64,000 nucleotides of DNA. Source: CAWJLS01 sp963843755. GTDB lineage: Bacteria > Acidobacteriota > Thermoanaerobaculia > Multivoradales > DATKCC01. The notes under the pieces were generated by a model that made no database searches, had not been told where the DNA came from, and saw only the letters and a program-made list of their open reading frames with translations. A program made the translations under genes and the position numbers. Where the stretch lies: positions 496,001-560,000 of the forward strand of contig CAWJLS010000002.1 in the NCBI GenBank assembly GCA_963843755.1. Direction: 5' to 3'. Shown piece by piece: positions 27,901 to 35,784 of the stretch. How positions within the stretch are numbered: position 1 is the stretch's first letter; every line of letters starts with the position of its first letter.

Positions 27901-28594
27901 GGAGGAGGCGGGGGACGCCAAGCTCGCCGCCCTGCGCGACGTGATCCACGAGCTCCAGGAGGAGGCGATCGCGCACGGGGCCAAGGCGCGGGCGGTGTGG
28001 CGGTTCTTCCCGGCCCGGGTCGACCCGGCGCGATCCACCGGGAGCCGGGACCGCATCGTGCTGCTCGATCCGGCCGGCTCCGATGGTGAGGAGGGACGGG
28101 AGGCGGCCGCGTGGACCTTCCCCCGCCAGGCGGCCGGCGACCGGCTCTGCCTGGCCGACTACGTCCTGCCCGGGGACCACGTGGCGCTCTTCGTCACCAG
28201 CTTCGGCGGCCCGACCCCGACCGCGGTCCAGGAGCAGGCCGAGCGTTGGAAGCGCCAGGGGGAGTACCTGAAGAGCCACGCCTACGCCGCCCTGGCCCTC
28301 GAGACCGCGGAGGCCGCCGCCGAGCACCTCCACCGGAGCCTCCGGGCGCGCTGGGGCTTCCCGGATGCGGACGGGCTCGACCGGCGCGACCTGTTCGCCG
28401 CCCGCTACCGCGGCAAGCGCTACAGCTTCGGCTATCCGGCCTGCCCGGACCTGGGCGGCCAGCGCGCGCTGTTCGCCGCGCTGCGCCCGGAGGAGATCGG
28501 CGTCACCCTGACCGAAGGCGACATGATGGAGCCGGAGGCGTCCGTCTCGGCGCTGGTCTTCCACCACCCCGACGCGCGCTACTTCGGCGCCTAG
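24995..28594 (+). CDS. metH: Cobalamin-dependent methionine synthase
   Basis: A 1199-residue full-length MetH that transfers a methyl group from methyl-THF to homocysteine through cobalamin. The homocysteine domain has LDGATGTALQ and the zinc ligands in LNCATGP and GGCCGTT (about residue 312). The pterin domain begins NRPLLVGERTNVLGS. The cap and B12 domains include the cobalamin ligand motif DVHDIGKN (about residue 760). The C-terminal reactivation domain has the SAM-binding YSFGYPACPDLGG (about residue 1145). A Pro/Arg-rich linker precedes it. I chose the ATG at 24995 because GAGAGTGAG lies upstream and the protein starts there after the riboswitch; the open frame extends upstream only through the leader. 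Confidence 0.96.
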   Translation: MTTLVSALASTELPPRPDDLDTRRAALETALAARILVLDGATGTALQGAALTAEDFGGAALEGCNENLCLTRPDVVDGIHATYLAAGADVVETDTFGATPLVLAEYGLEAGAFEINRRAAEIARAACARVAMPERPRFVCGSMGPTTKAISVTGGVTFEELQEHFRIQALGLMAGGADYLLLETCQDTRNIKAGLLGIGRAFAEAGWRLPVAVSATIEPTGTMLAGQDAEALAVSLAHLDGEELLYLGLNCATGPDLMTDHVRTLAELARTRVACVPNAGLPDEEGRYTLTPEAMATTVGSFVERGWVNLVGGCCGTTADHVAALAARVAGAAPRSVPHHHRAFVSGLEAVELTDDNRPLLVGERTNVLGSRKFKRLIAEGAFEEAAEVGRAQVRAGAQVIDVCLQDPDRDEVADAEAFLDKITRLVKVPLMLDSTDPEVMERGLTWCQGKAILNSINLEDGRARFEQVVPLARRYGAALVVGTIDEQGMAVTVERKLEVARRSFRILVDEMGVRPEDIWWDALVFPCGTGDAAYLGSAAATIEGVRRLHEEFPESKTILGVSNVSFGLPPAGREVLNSLFLHHATKAGLDAAIVNSERLARYAEIPEEERRLAQALIDLAPGDVAAGERAVEAFAAHFRDRETALEVRPRESLPLEERLARAVVEGSKVGLEEDLAEALDDPRWPEPLDIINGPLMSGMAEVGRLFNDNQLIVAEVLQSAEVMKKAVAFLEPHMERAEGADAESSRRRGRGRVLLATVKGDVHDIGKNLVDIILTNNGYEVINLGIKVPSEVLIQAAREHRPDVIGLSGLLVKSAQQMVATAGDLATAGVAVPILVGGAALTRRFTHRKIAPAYGGAFCSYAKDAMNGLSLVERLCDAAARPALEREVEEAAVRDRQREAPGSAGKARPAGPAPSGPSPTVRRDLEPPPPPDLERHEEELPLAEVWELVNPQMLYGKHLGLKGPIARLEEAGDAKLAALRDVIHELQEEAIAHGAKARAVWRFFPARVDPARSTGSRDRIVLLDPAGSDGEEGREAAAWTFPRQAAGDRLCLADYVLPGDHVALFVTSFGGPTPTAVQEQAERWKRQGEYLKSHAYAALALETAEAAAEHLHRSLRARWGFPDADGLDRRDLFAARYRGKRYSFGYPACPDLGGQRALFAALRPEEIGVTLTEGDMMEPEASVSALVFHHPDARYFGA

Positions 28595-28833
28595 TGGACC
28601 GCGCGGTCCTGTCGAGCAGACTCCCTGAGGGGACGGCCCCGTCCTCGATTCCGAACGGCCCGAGGGGCCGAGTGGGGAACGCCGGTCTGGCGGCCCGCAG
28701 CCTCGGCGCGGGTACGGACCTTGCTCAGTCTGACAAGATCAGACCGTCGTCGAAACGACTCGCGCCAGCGAGAGCCTGCGGCCCCGGCCCCCCTTTCATG
28801 GGGGAGTCGAGCCGCCAGGGTCAGGAGGTCGCC
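28595..28833. other. Leader region of the VWFA-related genes
   Basis: About 240 bases without a gene. GTCTGA (28728-28733) and TCAGAC (28739-28744) form a small perfect inverted repeat that could be an operator or part of a promoter region. AGGAGG at 28823-28828 is the ribosome site for the next gene. Nothing else stands out. Confidence 0.35.
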
Positions 28834-30918
28834 ATGCAGCACGTTCGAAAGTCTGTCGTCGGACACCTGGGGATCGGTCTGCTCCTCTTCTCTTCGGTCG
28901 CGCTCGCTGTACCCGGCCGGGCCGCGGAGGCGCAAGTGAACGCGCAGCCGGGGGCCGCGCAGGGCGATCAGGGCGACCAGGCCGGGCCTGCCGCGACCGG
29001 CACCTCGGGCGACGCGGCCCCCGCCTCGTCCGGCGGCTGGGAGCCGGTCGGCGCCTTCGGCGAGGAGATCTCCGTCGACGTGGTCAACGTCGAGGTCTGG
29101 GTCAGCGACGAGCACGGGCGGCCGGTGACCGGGCTCACCAAGGACGACTTCGAGCTGCTCGAGGACGGGCAGCCGCGCGACATCGTCAACTTCGCGGCCT
29201 ATGAAGGGGCGGCAGACCTCGCGACGGATGCCGAGGCGGCCCCCTGGGGGAAGGCCGCCGAGCGCCCGTCCGTTCCGAGGCCGACGCCGTCCGCGGCTCC
29301 GGCCCCAACCCCGGCCCAGTCCGCGGCGCCTGCCGCCGCGGCTCCCACGAAAGCCCCGCTCCACCTGGTCGTGCTGGTCGACAACTGGAACCTGCGGCCG
29401 GAGAGCCGCTCCCGGGTGTTCACCGACCTGCGCCAGTTCATCGCCTCGAGCCTCGCTCCGGGCGACCGGGTGGCGGTGATGGTCCACGACCGGGCGCTGG
29501 AGCTGGTCCAGGGTTTCACGGACGATCCGCGCCAGGTGGCGGCGGCCCTCGACCGGGTCGAGAAGGTGGCGCCGAGCGGGATCCAGATGCGCAACGAGCG
29601 CAAGAGCGCTCTGTCCGCCATCGAGCAGGCCTACCGCGAGTGGAACGAAACCAACTCGCGGGCCCAGGGCGGGCCGTGCCAGGCGGGCTGGGCCCAGATG
29701 CAGAACGCCGCGACCCAGTTCGCGGCGTCCGTCCAGGGCCACGTCCAGCGGTCCGGCGGCGCGCTCGTCTCGGTCGCGGATCTGCTCGCCGGTCTGCCCG
29801 ACGGTCAGAGGCTGGTGGTCTACGTCGGCGACGGCCTCGCCCAGACCCCCGGCCTGGAGCTCTTCCAGTACCTCAGCGAGCTCTGCCCCGAGCAGCGGTC
29901 GGATCTCGCGTTCTTCCAGCGTGATTACGACATGACCTGGCTGTACCAGGAGGTCGCCAAGCACGCGAACGCCGGTGGGGTCACCTTCTTCACCATCGAA
30001 GCAGAGACCCCGGCGACGGACCTGGAGCTCGACTCGTTCGGCCCCGGCGGGCAGTCGTCCCCCTTCCAGCTCCGGGGTCGGAGCACGCCCGGGTCTCCGA
30101 CCAAGCCGTTTTCGAAGCCCGGCGGAGGAACTTCCGCCGCCGGCACGATAGCGACCGGACGGGGGCAGGGTCGGAACCCGAACTTCCGCCCGTCCGCGAC
30201 GGCGAAGAGCATTCGGAGCCAGGACACCGAAGGCTCGTTGGTGCTCATCGCCCGCGAGACCGGAGGTCGCTCGTTCCTCAACAACGCCGGCGATTTCAAG
30301 AGCGACTTCGACCGGCTCGCCGTCGACCTGCGCAACTACTACTCGCTGGGCTTCAACCCGGCAGCTCCGGGGGACGGCGGCCTGCACCCGATCACGGTGC
30401 GCCTCGAGGGGAACAAGCACTATCGCCTCCGTCACCGGGCGCAGTACCAGGACAAGACGCTCGAGGCGCGCATGGTCGAGCGGGTGCGGGGAGTGGCCCA
30501 GTTCGGGGGGGACGAGAACCCCCTCGGCGTGCGCATCGAGATCGGCCAGGCGGTGCCCGAAGAGCTGGCTTTCCGCGTGCCGGTCCAGATCTGGGTGCCG
30601 CTCGCCAAGCTGACCCTGGCTCCCGAGGGCGGTGAAGGGGGCGCGCTTCACGGCCGTCTCCTGGTGCTGATGACCGCCACCACCGCCAGCGGCGAGCTCC
30701 AGCCGGTGCGCCAAAAGCTGGTACCGGTCACCGTCCGGGGAGGGGCCGAGGGGCGCGCCGGCGAGAAGCTCATCGCGGTCGACGTCGAGCTGCCGCCGGG
30801 CCAGCAGAGTGTCGCCCTGGCGGTGCGGGACGGCCTCGGCGGGACCACCTCCTACCTCCGCCACCAGTTCCGGGTCGCTTCGGGGTCGGTGGAGGCGTCG
30901 GTCCATGAGGATGGATGA
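28834..30918 (+). CDS. Secreted VWFA-related Acidobacterial-domain protein 1
   Basis: A 694-residue exported protein. A signal peptide (LGIGLLLFSSVALAVPGRAAEA) is followed by ISVDVVNVEVWVSDEHGRPV and GLTKDDFELLEDGQP, the typical opening of the family described as VWFA-related in Acidobacteria. A von Willebrand A-like domain starts around residue 175 (LHLVVLVDNWNLRPESRS), but the canonical metal-binding DxSxS is not visible. A beta-rich domain follows (RETGGRSFLNNAGDF, YYSLGFNPAAPGDGGLHPITVRL). An insertion of about 50 residues rich in Pro and Ala lies before the A domain. It is coupled to the next paralogue by ATGA. Function is unknown; adhesion or secretion scaffolding is a guess. Confidence 0.85.
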   Translation: MQHVRKSVVGHLGIGLLLFSSVALAVPGRAAEAQVNAQPGAAQGDQGDQAGPAATGTSGDAAPASSGGWEPVGAFGEEISVDVVNVEVWVSDEHGRPVTGLTKDDFELLEDGQPRDIVNFAAYEGAADLATDAEAAPWGKAAERPSVPRPTPSAAPAPTPAQSAAPAAAAPTKAPLHLVVLVDNWNLRPESRSRVFTDLRQFIASSLAPGDRVAVMVHDRALELVQGFTDDPRQVAAALDRVEKVAPSGIQMRNERKSALSAIEQAYREWNETNSRAQGGPCQAGWAQMQNAATQFAASVQGHVQRSGGALVSVADLLAGLPDGQRLVVYVGDGLAQTPGLELFQYLSELCPEQRSDLAFFQRDYDMTWLYQEVAKHANAGGVTFFTIEAETPATDLELDSFGPGGQSSPFQLRGRSTPGSPTKPFSKPGGGTSAAGTIATGRGQGRNPNFRPSATAKSIRSQDTEGSLVLIARETGGRSFLNNAGDFKSDFDRLAVDLRNYYSLGFNPAAPGDGGLHPITVRLEGNKHYRLRHRAQYQDKTLEARMVERVRGVAQFGGDENPLGVRIEIGQAVPEELAFRVPVQIWVPLAKLTLAPEGGEGGALHGRLLVLMTATTASGELQPVRQKLVPVTVRGGAEGRAGEKLIAVDVELPPGQQSVALAVRDGLGGTTSYLRHQFRVASGSVEASVHEDG

Positions 30919-32720
30919 GGGTGGCGTTGCCGGGCGGCCGGAGCGAGGGGGGTGAGCGGGTACCCCGTGCCGTCCTGTCGCCGTTCGTGCTGTCGCTTCT
31001 GCTGGTCGCGCTGTCGGTGCCGGCGGCCCGGAGCGCCGAACAGCCGACGGAGGAGCCGTCGGCGTCGGCGACCGGCTTCTCCGAGAGCGTCGACGTCGAC
31101 GTGGTCGAGGTCGAGGTCCGGGTCACCGACCGCAAAGGGCGGCCGGTGGGCGGCCTCGACCGGGACGACTTCGAGCTCCTGATCGATCGCCGCCCGGTCG
31201 AGGTGAAGTACTTCCGCCCCGTCGGGTTCGGCGGGGAGGGCCTCGGGGGTGCCGCGGCGGACGACGCGTCCGCGCGGGGAGCAACGGGTCAGAAGGAGAC
31301 GGCGGCGGCCGGGGGCGGCCCGCCGGAGCAGTCCCTGGTGCTCTTCCTGGACGAGGCCCACCTCACCACGCCCGGTCGCCGCCGGCTGGTCGAGGCCCTG
31401 GGACCGTTCCTCGGGCGCTCGGTCGGTGCGGAGATCCCGGTGATGGTCGTCTCGAGCGCCGGGGGGCTGCGGGTGCTCCAGCCGCTGACCCGCGATCGGC
31501 ACGAGGTTCTCACTGCCCTCGGCGCCGACGCCCGGTCGCCGCTGGGCGGCATCCCCGAGCACCTGGCCCAGAACCGGGCGGTGCGCGAGCTGCGGCAGAT
31601 CCTGGAGGCGAACGCCGACTGCCCACAGGGCGACCCGTGCGATTGCGCCCTCTCCCAGTTGCTGGCCACGGCGAGCGGCCGGAGCTCCGAGGCCGCCGGC
31701 CGGGTCGAGGAGACCCTGTCGGCGCTCGATGCGCTGACCGCCGCCCTCCGCGGGCTGCCGGGCTCGAAGACGGTTCTGATCGCGAGCGACGGGCTCGACT
31801 TCTGGCCCGGGCTGGACCTCTACCAGATGGTCGCGGACCTCTGCCCGATCCAGGAGCTGGAGGTCACCCGGGCGACCCGGAGCTACGACCTGCTGTCGGT
31901 CTACCAGCGGGTCACCGCCCACGCCTCGGCCAACCGGGTCACCTTCTACACCCTCGACACGGCGGGGATCGCCCCGGCCGGCGGCGGCGTCGACGACCTG
32001 GCGACGGAGACCCGGCGCGCCCGGCGGGCCCGGGAGACGAGCCTCGAGCACTCGCTGTTCGTGCTGGCGGACGACACCGGTGGACAGGCGGTGTTCAACA
32101 CGAACCGGCTCGACGACCGGCTCGAAGACCTCGCCCGGGACGTCAGCGCCTACTACAGCCTCGGGTTCACGCCGGATCACCCGGGCGACGACCGGGTGCA
32201 CACCATCGACGTGAAGGTCGCCGGCTCTCACCGCGACGTGCGCTACCGGAGGGCGTTCCGGCACCTCTCCCTGGACGGACGGATCGCCGAGCGCATGCTC
32301 GGCACGCTGCTGTTCGGAGTCGAGCAGAACCCCCTCGCGGTGTCGGTGACGGTCCAGGTCCCGGCGGCCGCGGCGGATCACCCGAGCGCTGGGCCGACGG
32401 AGGACGGCCAGAACGTCTCGGTCCTTGTCCATCTGCCCCTCGCGGGATTCACGCTGACTCCCCGGGCGCAGGAGGCGGTCGGCGTCTCACGCCTGGTGAT
32501 GAGCATCCAGGACGTCGACGGCGACTGGCGCCCGATCCGCCAGGAACGGGTCCCCCTACGCCTCACCTCCGGTCAGGTCGCGGCGTCGGCGGCCCGTGAC
32601 GTCTCGGTCGAGACGACCCTCGCCCCGGGGGAGTACCTCCTCGCCGTCGGCGTGCGCGACGAGATCGGCGGCACCACCTCGTATCTGCGGAAAACCTTCA
32701 CGGTGCCCCCGCGTATCTGA
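30915..32720 (+). CDS. Secreted VWFA-related Acidobacterial-domain protein 2
   Basis: A 601-residue paralogue of the preceding gene. It has a signal segment (FVLSLLLVALSVPAARSA), then VDVDVVEVEVRVTDRKGRPV with DDFELLIDRRPVEV, a von Willebrand A-like core (SLVLFLDEAHLTTPGRRR, HEVLTALGADARSP), and the same later block (LFVLADDTGGQAVFNTNRLD, YYSLGFTPDHPGDDRVHTIDV). The metal site DxSxS is again missing. The last 150 residues form a beta-sandwich ending in GVRDEIGGTTSYLRKTF, which closely matches the end of the first protein. Start and stop codons overlap the upstream gene (ATGA), so the pair is one transcriptional and translational unit, likely from gene duplication. Confidence 0.85.
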   Translation: MRVALPGGRSEGGERVPRAVLSPFVLSLLLVALSVPAARSAEQPTEEPSASATGFSESVDVDVVEVEVRVTDRKGRPVGGLDRDDFELLIDRRPVEVKYFRPVGFGGEGLGGAAADDASARGATGQKETAAAGGGPPEQSLVLFLDEAHLTTPGRRRLVEALGPFLGRSVGAEIPVMVVSSAGGLRVLQPLTRDRHEVLTALGADARSPLGGIPEHLAQNRAVRELRQILEANADCPQGDPCDCALSQLLATASGRSSEAAGRVEETLSALDALTAALRGLPGSKTVLIASDGLDFWPGLDLYQMVADLCPIQELEVTRATRSYDLLSVYQRVTAHASANRVTFYTLDTAGIAPAGGGVDDLATETRRARRARETSLEHSLFVLADDTGGQAVFNTNRLDDRLEDLARDVSAYYSLGFTPDHPGDDRVHTIDVKVAGSHRDVRYRRAFRHLSLDGRIAERMLGTLLFGVEQNPLAVSVTVQVPAAAADHPSAGPTEDGQNVSVLVHLPLAGFTLTPRAQEAVGVSRLVMSIQDVDGDWRPIRQERVPLRLTSGQVAASAARDVSVETTLAPGEYLLAVGVRDEIGGTTSYLRKTFTVPPRI

Positions 32721-32721
32721 G

Positions 32722-32736
32722 CGGACAGGCTGTCCG
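32722..32736 (+). terminator. Short stem-loop after the VWFA gene pair
   Basis: CGGACA (32722-32727) and TGTCCG (32731-32736) enclose a GGC loop two bases after the TGA. It is followed by a G-rich, not T-rich, stretch, so it is only a candidate terminator for the two-gene operon. Confidence 0.35.
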
Positions 32737-32887
32737 TGCAGTGGGGGCTCGGCGCCCCGGATCGGTTGATCGCCGACCGGGCGCAAGGTAGTCTGCGCCT
32801 GCTGCCGCGTTACGGCCCGATTGCGCCGCGTCCCCGACGAGGGCGGAGCACCGCCCCGACCTTCCGGATTTCCCAGGAGCTCCCCAG

Positions 32888-34645
32888 ATGCAGCCGCACC
32901 CGGTCCATCGGATGACTGCCCTCGACGCGCAACCCGGCCCAGTGGGTGTGCCGGGACGGTCCCGGGGCTCCGTCGGCACGCTCCGACCGTTCCCGCAGTC
33001 GCTCTCGAACCGATCGGCGGGGCTCGCGTCCGGACGCCGGCGGGGCGTCGGGCCGTCGCTCTGCCTGGCGATCGCGCTCCTGGCGCTCCTGGCGCACGTG
33101 GCCGGAGCCCGCGGCGCGGCCGCGGCGCCGCCCCCAGAGCCGCCCCCGGTCAGGGCGGGCGATCCGCCGGCCGCCCCGCCGCTCACCGAGCAGAAGCCGG
33201 CTGACGAGAAGCCGTTCCTGGTCGACCGCATCCCCGGTCTACGGGAGGTACCGACCCGGGTGGCGCCGCCGAGCGACACCAGGCTGGCGCTGGTCCCGGA
33301 AGGCCCGATTACCCTCGATCTCGCCCGGGCCGTCGCCCTCGCCCTCGAGCGCAACCCGATGCTCAAGGCGGCCGAGGAGCGGATCGACGAGATCGCCGGT
33401 GGGGTCGAAGAGGCCCGGGCCGACGCCCTGCCCCAGCTCACTGCCACCGCCTCGTGGAGCCGCTCGCGCAACCCGGCGTTCCTCAACAACCCCGACTTCG
33501 AGGACATCGTCAGCCAGTTCCCGGGCGGCGACTTCCGGCCCTCGGAGCAGGAGCTCTGGTCCACGGCGATCGAGCTCAGCCAGCCGATCTTCACCTTCGG
33601 CAAGCTCCGGGCGGCCATCGATCTCGCCCGCCTCGCCGGCGGCGTGGTCGACGCCCAGATCGGCGCGGCCCGGCTGGAGACGGCGCTCGCCGCCGCCGAG
33701 GCCTACTACGGGCTGCTCGCCGCGCAGCAGGCGGTGGCCGTGGTCGAAGCACAGCAGACGGCGCGCAAGAGCGCCCTCGACGTGGTCGAGGCCCGCTACG
33801 AGATCGGCGAGGCGACCCGGCTCGAGCTGCTCCGTTCCCGCTCGGCCCTGGCCGAGCTGGCGCCGGAGCTCGCCACCCGCCGCGGCAACGTCGACGTGGC
33901 CGAGGCGCGGCTGCGCGGCGTCCTCGGCCTGCCGACCGGCACCCGGCTGATGACCGAGGCGTCCGACGCCGACCTGCACGAGCCGCGAGCGCTCGACCCG
34001 CTGCTCGCCCTGGCTTTCGACACGCGGCCCGAGCTGACCGATCTGCGCACCCAGCGCCAGACCCTGGAGAAGCGCCAGCAGATCACCCGCTCCGAAGGGC
34101 TGCCCCAGATCGACTTCAACGGCCGCTACGGCCGCCAGGTGCGGCTGCCCGAGAACGTCACCGATTCGCTCTTCGCCGACTGGAGCGTCGCCGTCGGGCT
34201 GCGCTGGGAGCTCTTCGATGGCGGCCGGCGTAAGGGCAAGATCGCCCAGCTCGAGAGCCAGAGCGAGCAGCTCGCCTGGCAGCTCCGGGACCTGGAGAGC
34301 CAGATCGTGCTCGACATCGAGACCGCCCTGTCGAGCTACCGGGCCGCCCTCGAGCGGCTCCAGGCCGCCCAGATCGCGGCCGAGACCGCCCGCGAGGCGG
34401 CCCGGGTCGCGGCCGAGACCTACCAGGAGGGGGTGACCCTCCAGGCGGACCTGCTCGACGCCCAGCAGGAGGAGGTCCGCGCCGAGATCGAGCGGGTCGA
34501 CGCCGTCTTCCAGGCCCGCACCGAGGCCGCCCGCCTGGCGCGGGCCATTGGGCAGTACCCCACGGACACCGGATGGGCCGGGCCCGACACCGTTCCGGTC
34601 GACCCCCCAGAGACCACGGATACGCCGACCACGGATACGCCATGA
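32888..34645 (+). CDS. TolC-family outer-membrane efflux protein
   Basis: A 585-residue outer-membrane channel subunit. A long basic N-terminal leader precedes the signal segment (LCLAIALLALLAHVAGARG, about 58-76), then the duplicated OEP repeats begin: ITLDLARAVALALERNPML, GDFRPSEQELWSTAIELSQPIFTFGKLRAAIDLA, and the second half around LRWELFDGGRRKGKIAQ. Typical coiled-coil arm segments follow (LIVLDIETAL-like, AAQIAAETAREAARVAAETYQEG). AGGAG stands 11 bases before the ATG. The gene is the first of an efflux operon; its TGA overlaps the ATG of the adaptor gene. Substrate cannot be inferred. Confidence 0.9.
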   Translation: MQPHPVHRMTALDAQPGPVGVPGRSRGSVGTLRPFPQSLSNRSAGLASGRRRGVGPSLCLAIALLALLAHVAGARGAAAAPPPEPPPVRAGDPPAAPPLTEQKPADEKPFLVDRIPGLREVPTRVAPPSDTRLALVPEGPITLDLARAVALALERNPMLKAAEERIDEIAGGVEEARADALPQLTATASWSRSRNPAFLNNPDFEDIVSQFPGGDFRPSEQELWSTAIELSQPIFTFGKLRAAIDLARLAGGVVDAQIGAARLETALAAAEAYYGLLAAQQAVAVVEAQQTARKSALDVVEARYEIGEATRLELLRSRSALAELAPELATRRGNVDVAEARLRGVLGLPTGTRLMTEASDADLHEPRALDPLLALAFDTRPELTDLRTQRQTLEKRQQITRSEGLPQIDFNGRYGRQVRLPENVTDSLFADWSVAVGLRWELFDGGRRKGKIAQLESQSEQLAWQLRDLESQIVLDIETALSSYRAALERLQAAQIAAETAREAARVAAETYQEGVTLQADLLDAQQEEVRAEIERVDAVFQARTEAARLARAIGQYPTDTGWAGPDTVPVDPPETTDTPTTDTP

Positions 34646-35784
34646 GATCGCTGACTCGCTTGTCGTTGCTCGTCCCCGTCTCGGGGCTGCTGCTCGCCCT
34701 CGCCACCGGCTGTGGCGGTGACCGCGCCGACACCGGTGCGCCGGCCGCCAAAGAAGAGAGCCGGGCCGTCCCCGTCCGTACCGTCACCGTCCAGCCGGAA
34801 TCGGTGGTCGACACCCTCGACCTGCCGGCGGACCTCGAGCCCGACCGGCGGGCGGTGCTCGCCGCGGAGGTCTCCGGAACGGTCGAGAGCCTGACCGTCG
34901 GCGAAGGGGACCGGGTGTCGAAAGGTCAGCTCCTGGCCACGGTCGACACCCGCGCGCTGCACCAGGACGTGGCGGAGACCCAGGCGGTCTTCGACCGCGC
35001 ACAGGACGACTTCGACCGCGCCCAGGCGCTGTTCGAGAAGCGCGCCATCACCCGCAGCGACCTGGTGGCCGCTCGCACCGACAAGGACGTGGCCGCCGCC
35101 CGCATGGCCTCGGCGAAGCTGCGGCTCGCCAAGTCCTCGCTCGAGGCGCCGTGGTCCGGCCGGGTGGCCGCCAAGCGGGTCGAGGTGGGCGACTACGTGG
35201 TGCCGGGGCAGGCGATGATCGAGCTGGTCGACGTCGATCCGCTCAAGGTCAAGGCGCCCGTGCCGGCGTCCGACGTGCCGTTCGTCGAGGTCGGCGCCCC
35301 GGTCACCATCCGGGTCTCGAGCCTCGGCGACCAGGAGCTGTCCGGCAAGGTGGTGCGCCTGGGCGCGGAGCTCGACACGGGCGCGCGGACCCTCGACCTG
35401 GAGGCGGAGATCCCCAACCCGGACGGGCGCCTGCGCCCGGGCATGCTGGCGCGCATGCGCATTCCGCGCCGCCACCTCGACGGCGCGCTGCTGGTGCCGC
35501 TCCAGTCGCTGATCGATCTCGAGGACCGCAAGGTGGTCTACGTGGTCGAAGGCTCGGCCGCCGCGCGGCGCACGGTCACCCTGGGGCCGACGGTCGGCGA
35601 CCGGATCGTGATCGAGGAGGGGCTCAACGCCGGCGACCGGGTGATCGTCGAAGGCCAGGACCGGGTGGCCCCCGGCGAGAGGGTCGAGCCGGTCGAGTCG
35701 AGTGAGCCGGTCGAGTCGAGTGAGCCGGTCGAGCCGGCCCAGCCGGATTCGGACGCCGGAGACAGCGGCGGAGGCGCGCCGTGA
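34642..35784 (+). CDS. RND efflux periplasmic adaptor (membrane fusion protein)
   Basis: A 380-residue lipoprotein-like adaptor. The N terminus has a lipobox-like LLALATGCGG with Cys near residue 24. Recognisable are the lipoyl half-motifs (GTVESLTVGEGDRVSKGQLLATVD and APWSGRVAAKRVEVGDYV), the coiled-coil hairpin between them (ETQAVFDRAQDDFDRAQALFEKRAI), and the beta-barrel LKVKAPVPASDV. It bridges the TolC-family channel and the RND pump. The C terminus contains a repeated EPVESS unit encoded by an 18-bp tandem repeat. It overlaps both neighbours (ATGA at its start, GTGA at its end), so subunit amounts are coupled. Confidence 0.92.
   Translation: MRSLTRLSLLVPVSGLLLALATGCGGDRADTGAPAAKEESRAVPVRTVTVQPESVVDTLDLPADLEPDRRAVLAAEVSGTVESLTVGEGDRVSKGQLLATVDTRALHQDVAETQAVFDRAQDDFDRAQALFEKRAITRSDLVAARTDKDVAAARMASAKLRLAKSSLEAPWSGRVAAKRVEVGDYVVPGQAMIELVDVDPLKVKAPVPASDVPFVEVGAPVTIRVSSLGDQELSGKVVRLGAELDTGARTLDLEAEIPNPDGRLRPGMLARMRIPRRHLDGALLVPLQSLIDLEDRKVVYVVEGSAAARRTVTLGPTVGDRIVIEEGLNAGDRVIVEGQDRVAPGERVEPVESSEPVESSEPVEPAQPDSDAGDSGGGAP
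35690..35741 (+). repeat. 18-bp tandem repeat inside the adaptor gene
   Basis: GAGCCGGTCGAGTCGAGT occurs twice and partly a third time, giving EPVESS-EPVESS-EPVE in the protein. The unit is twice nine bases, matching the nine-base period seen in other low-complexity patches of this window. It is in frame, so copy changes would lengthen the tail without breaking the gene. Confidence 0.85.

Noticed and set aside
24752..28567. A 1271-residue minus-strand open frame antisense to metH
   Set aside because: It mirrors metH exactly, has the composition of a shadow frame in GC-rich DNA and shows no recognisable domain.
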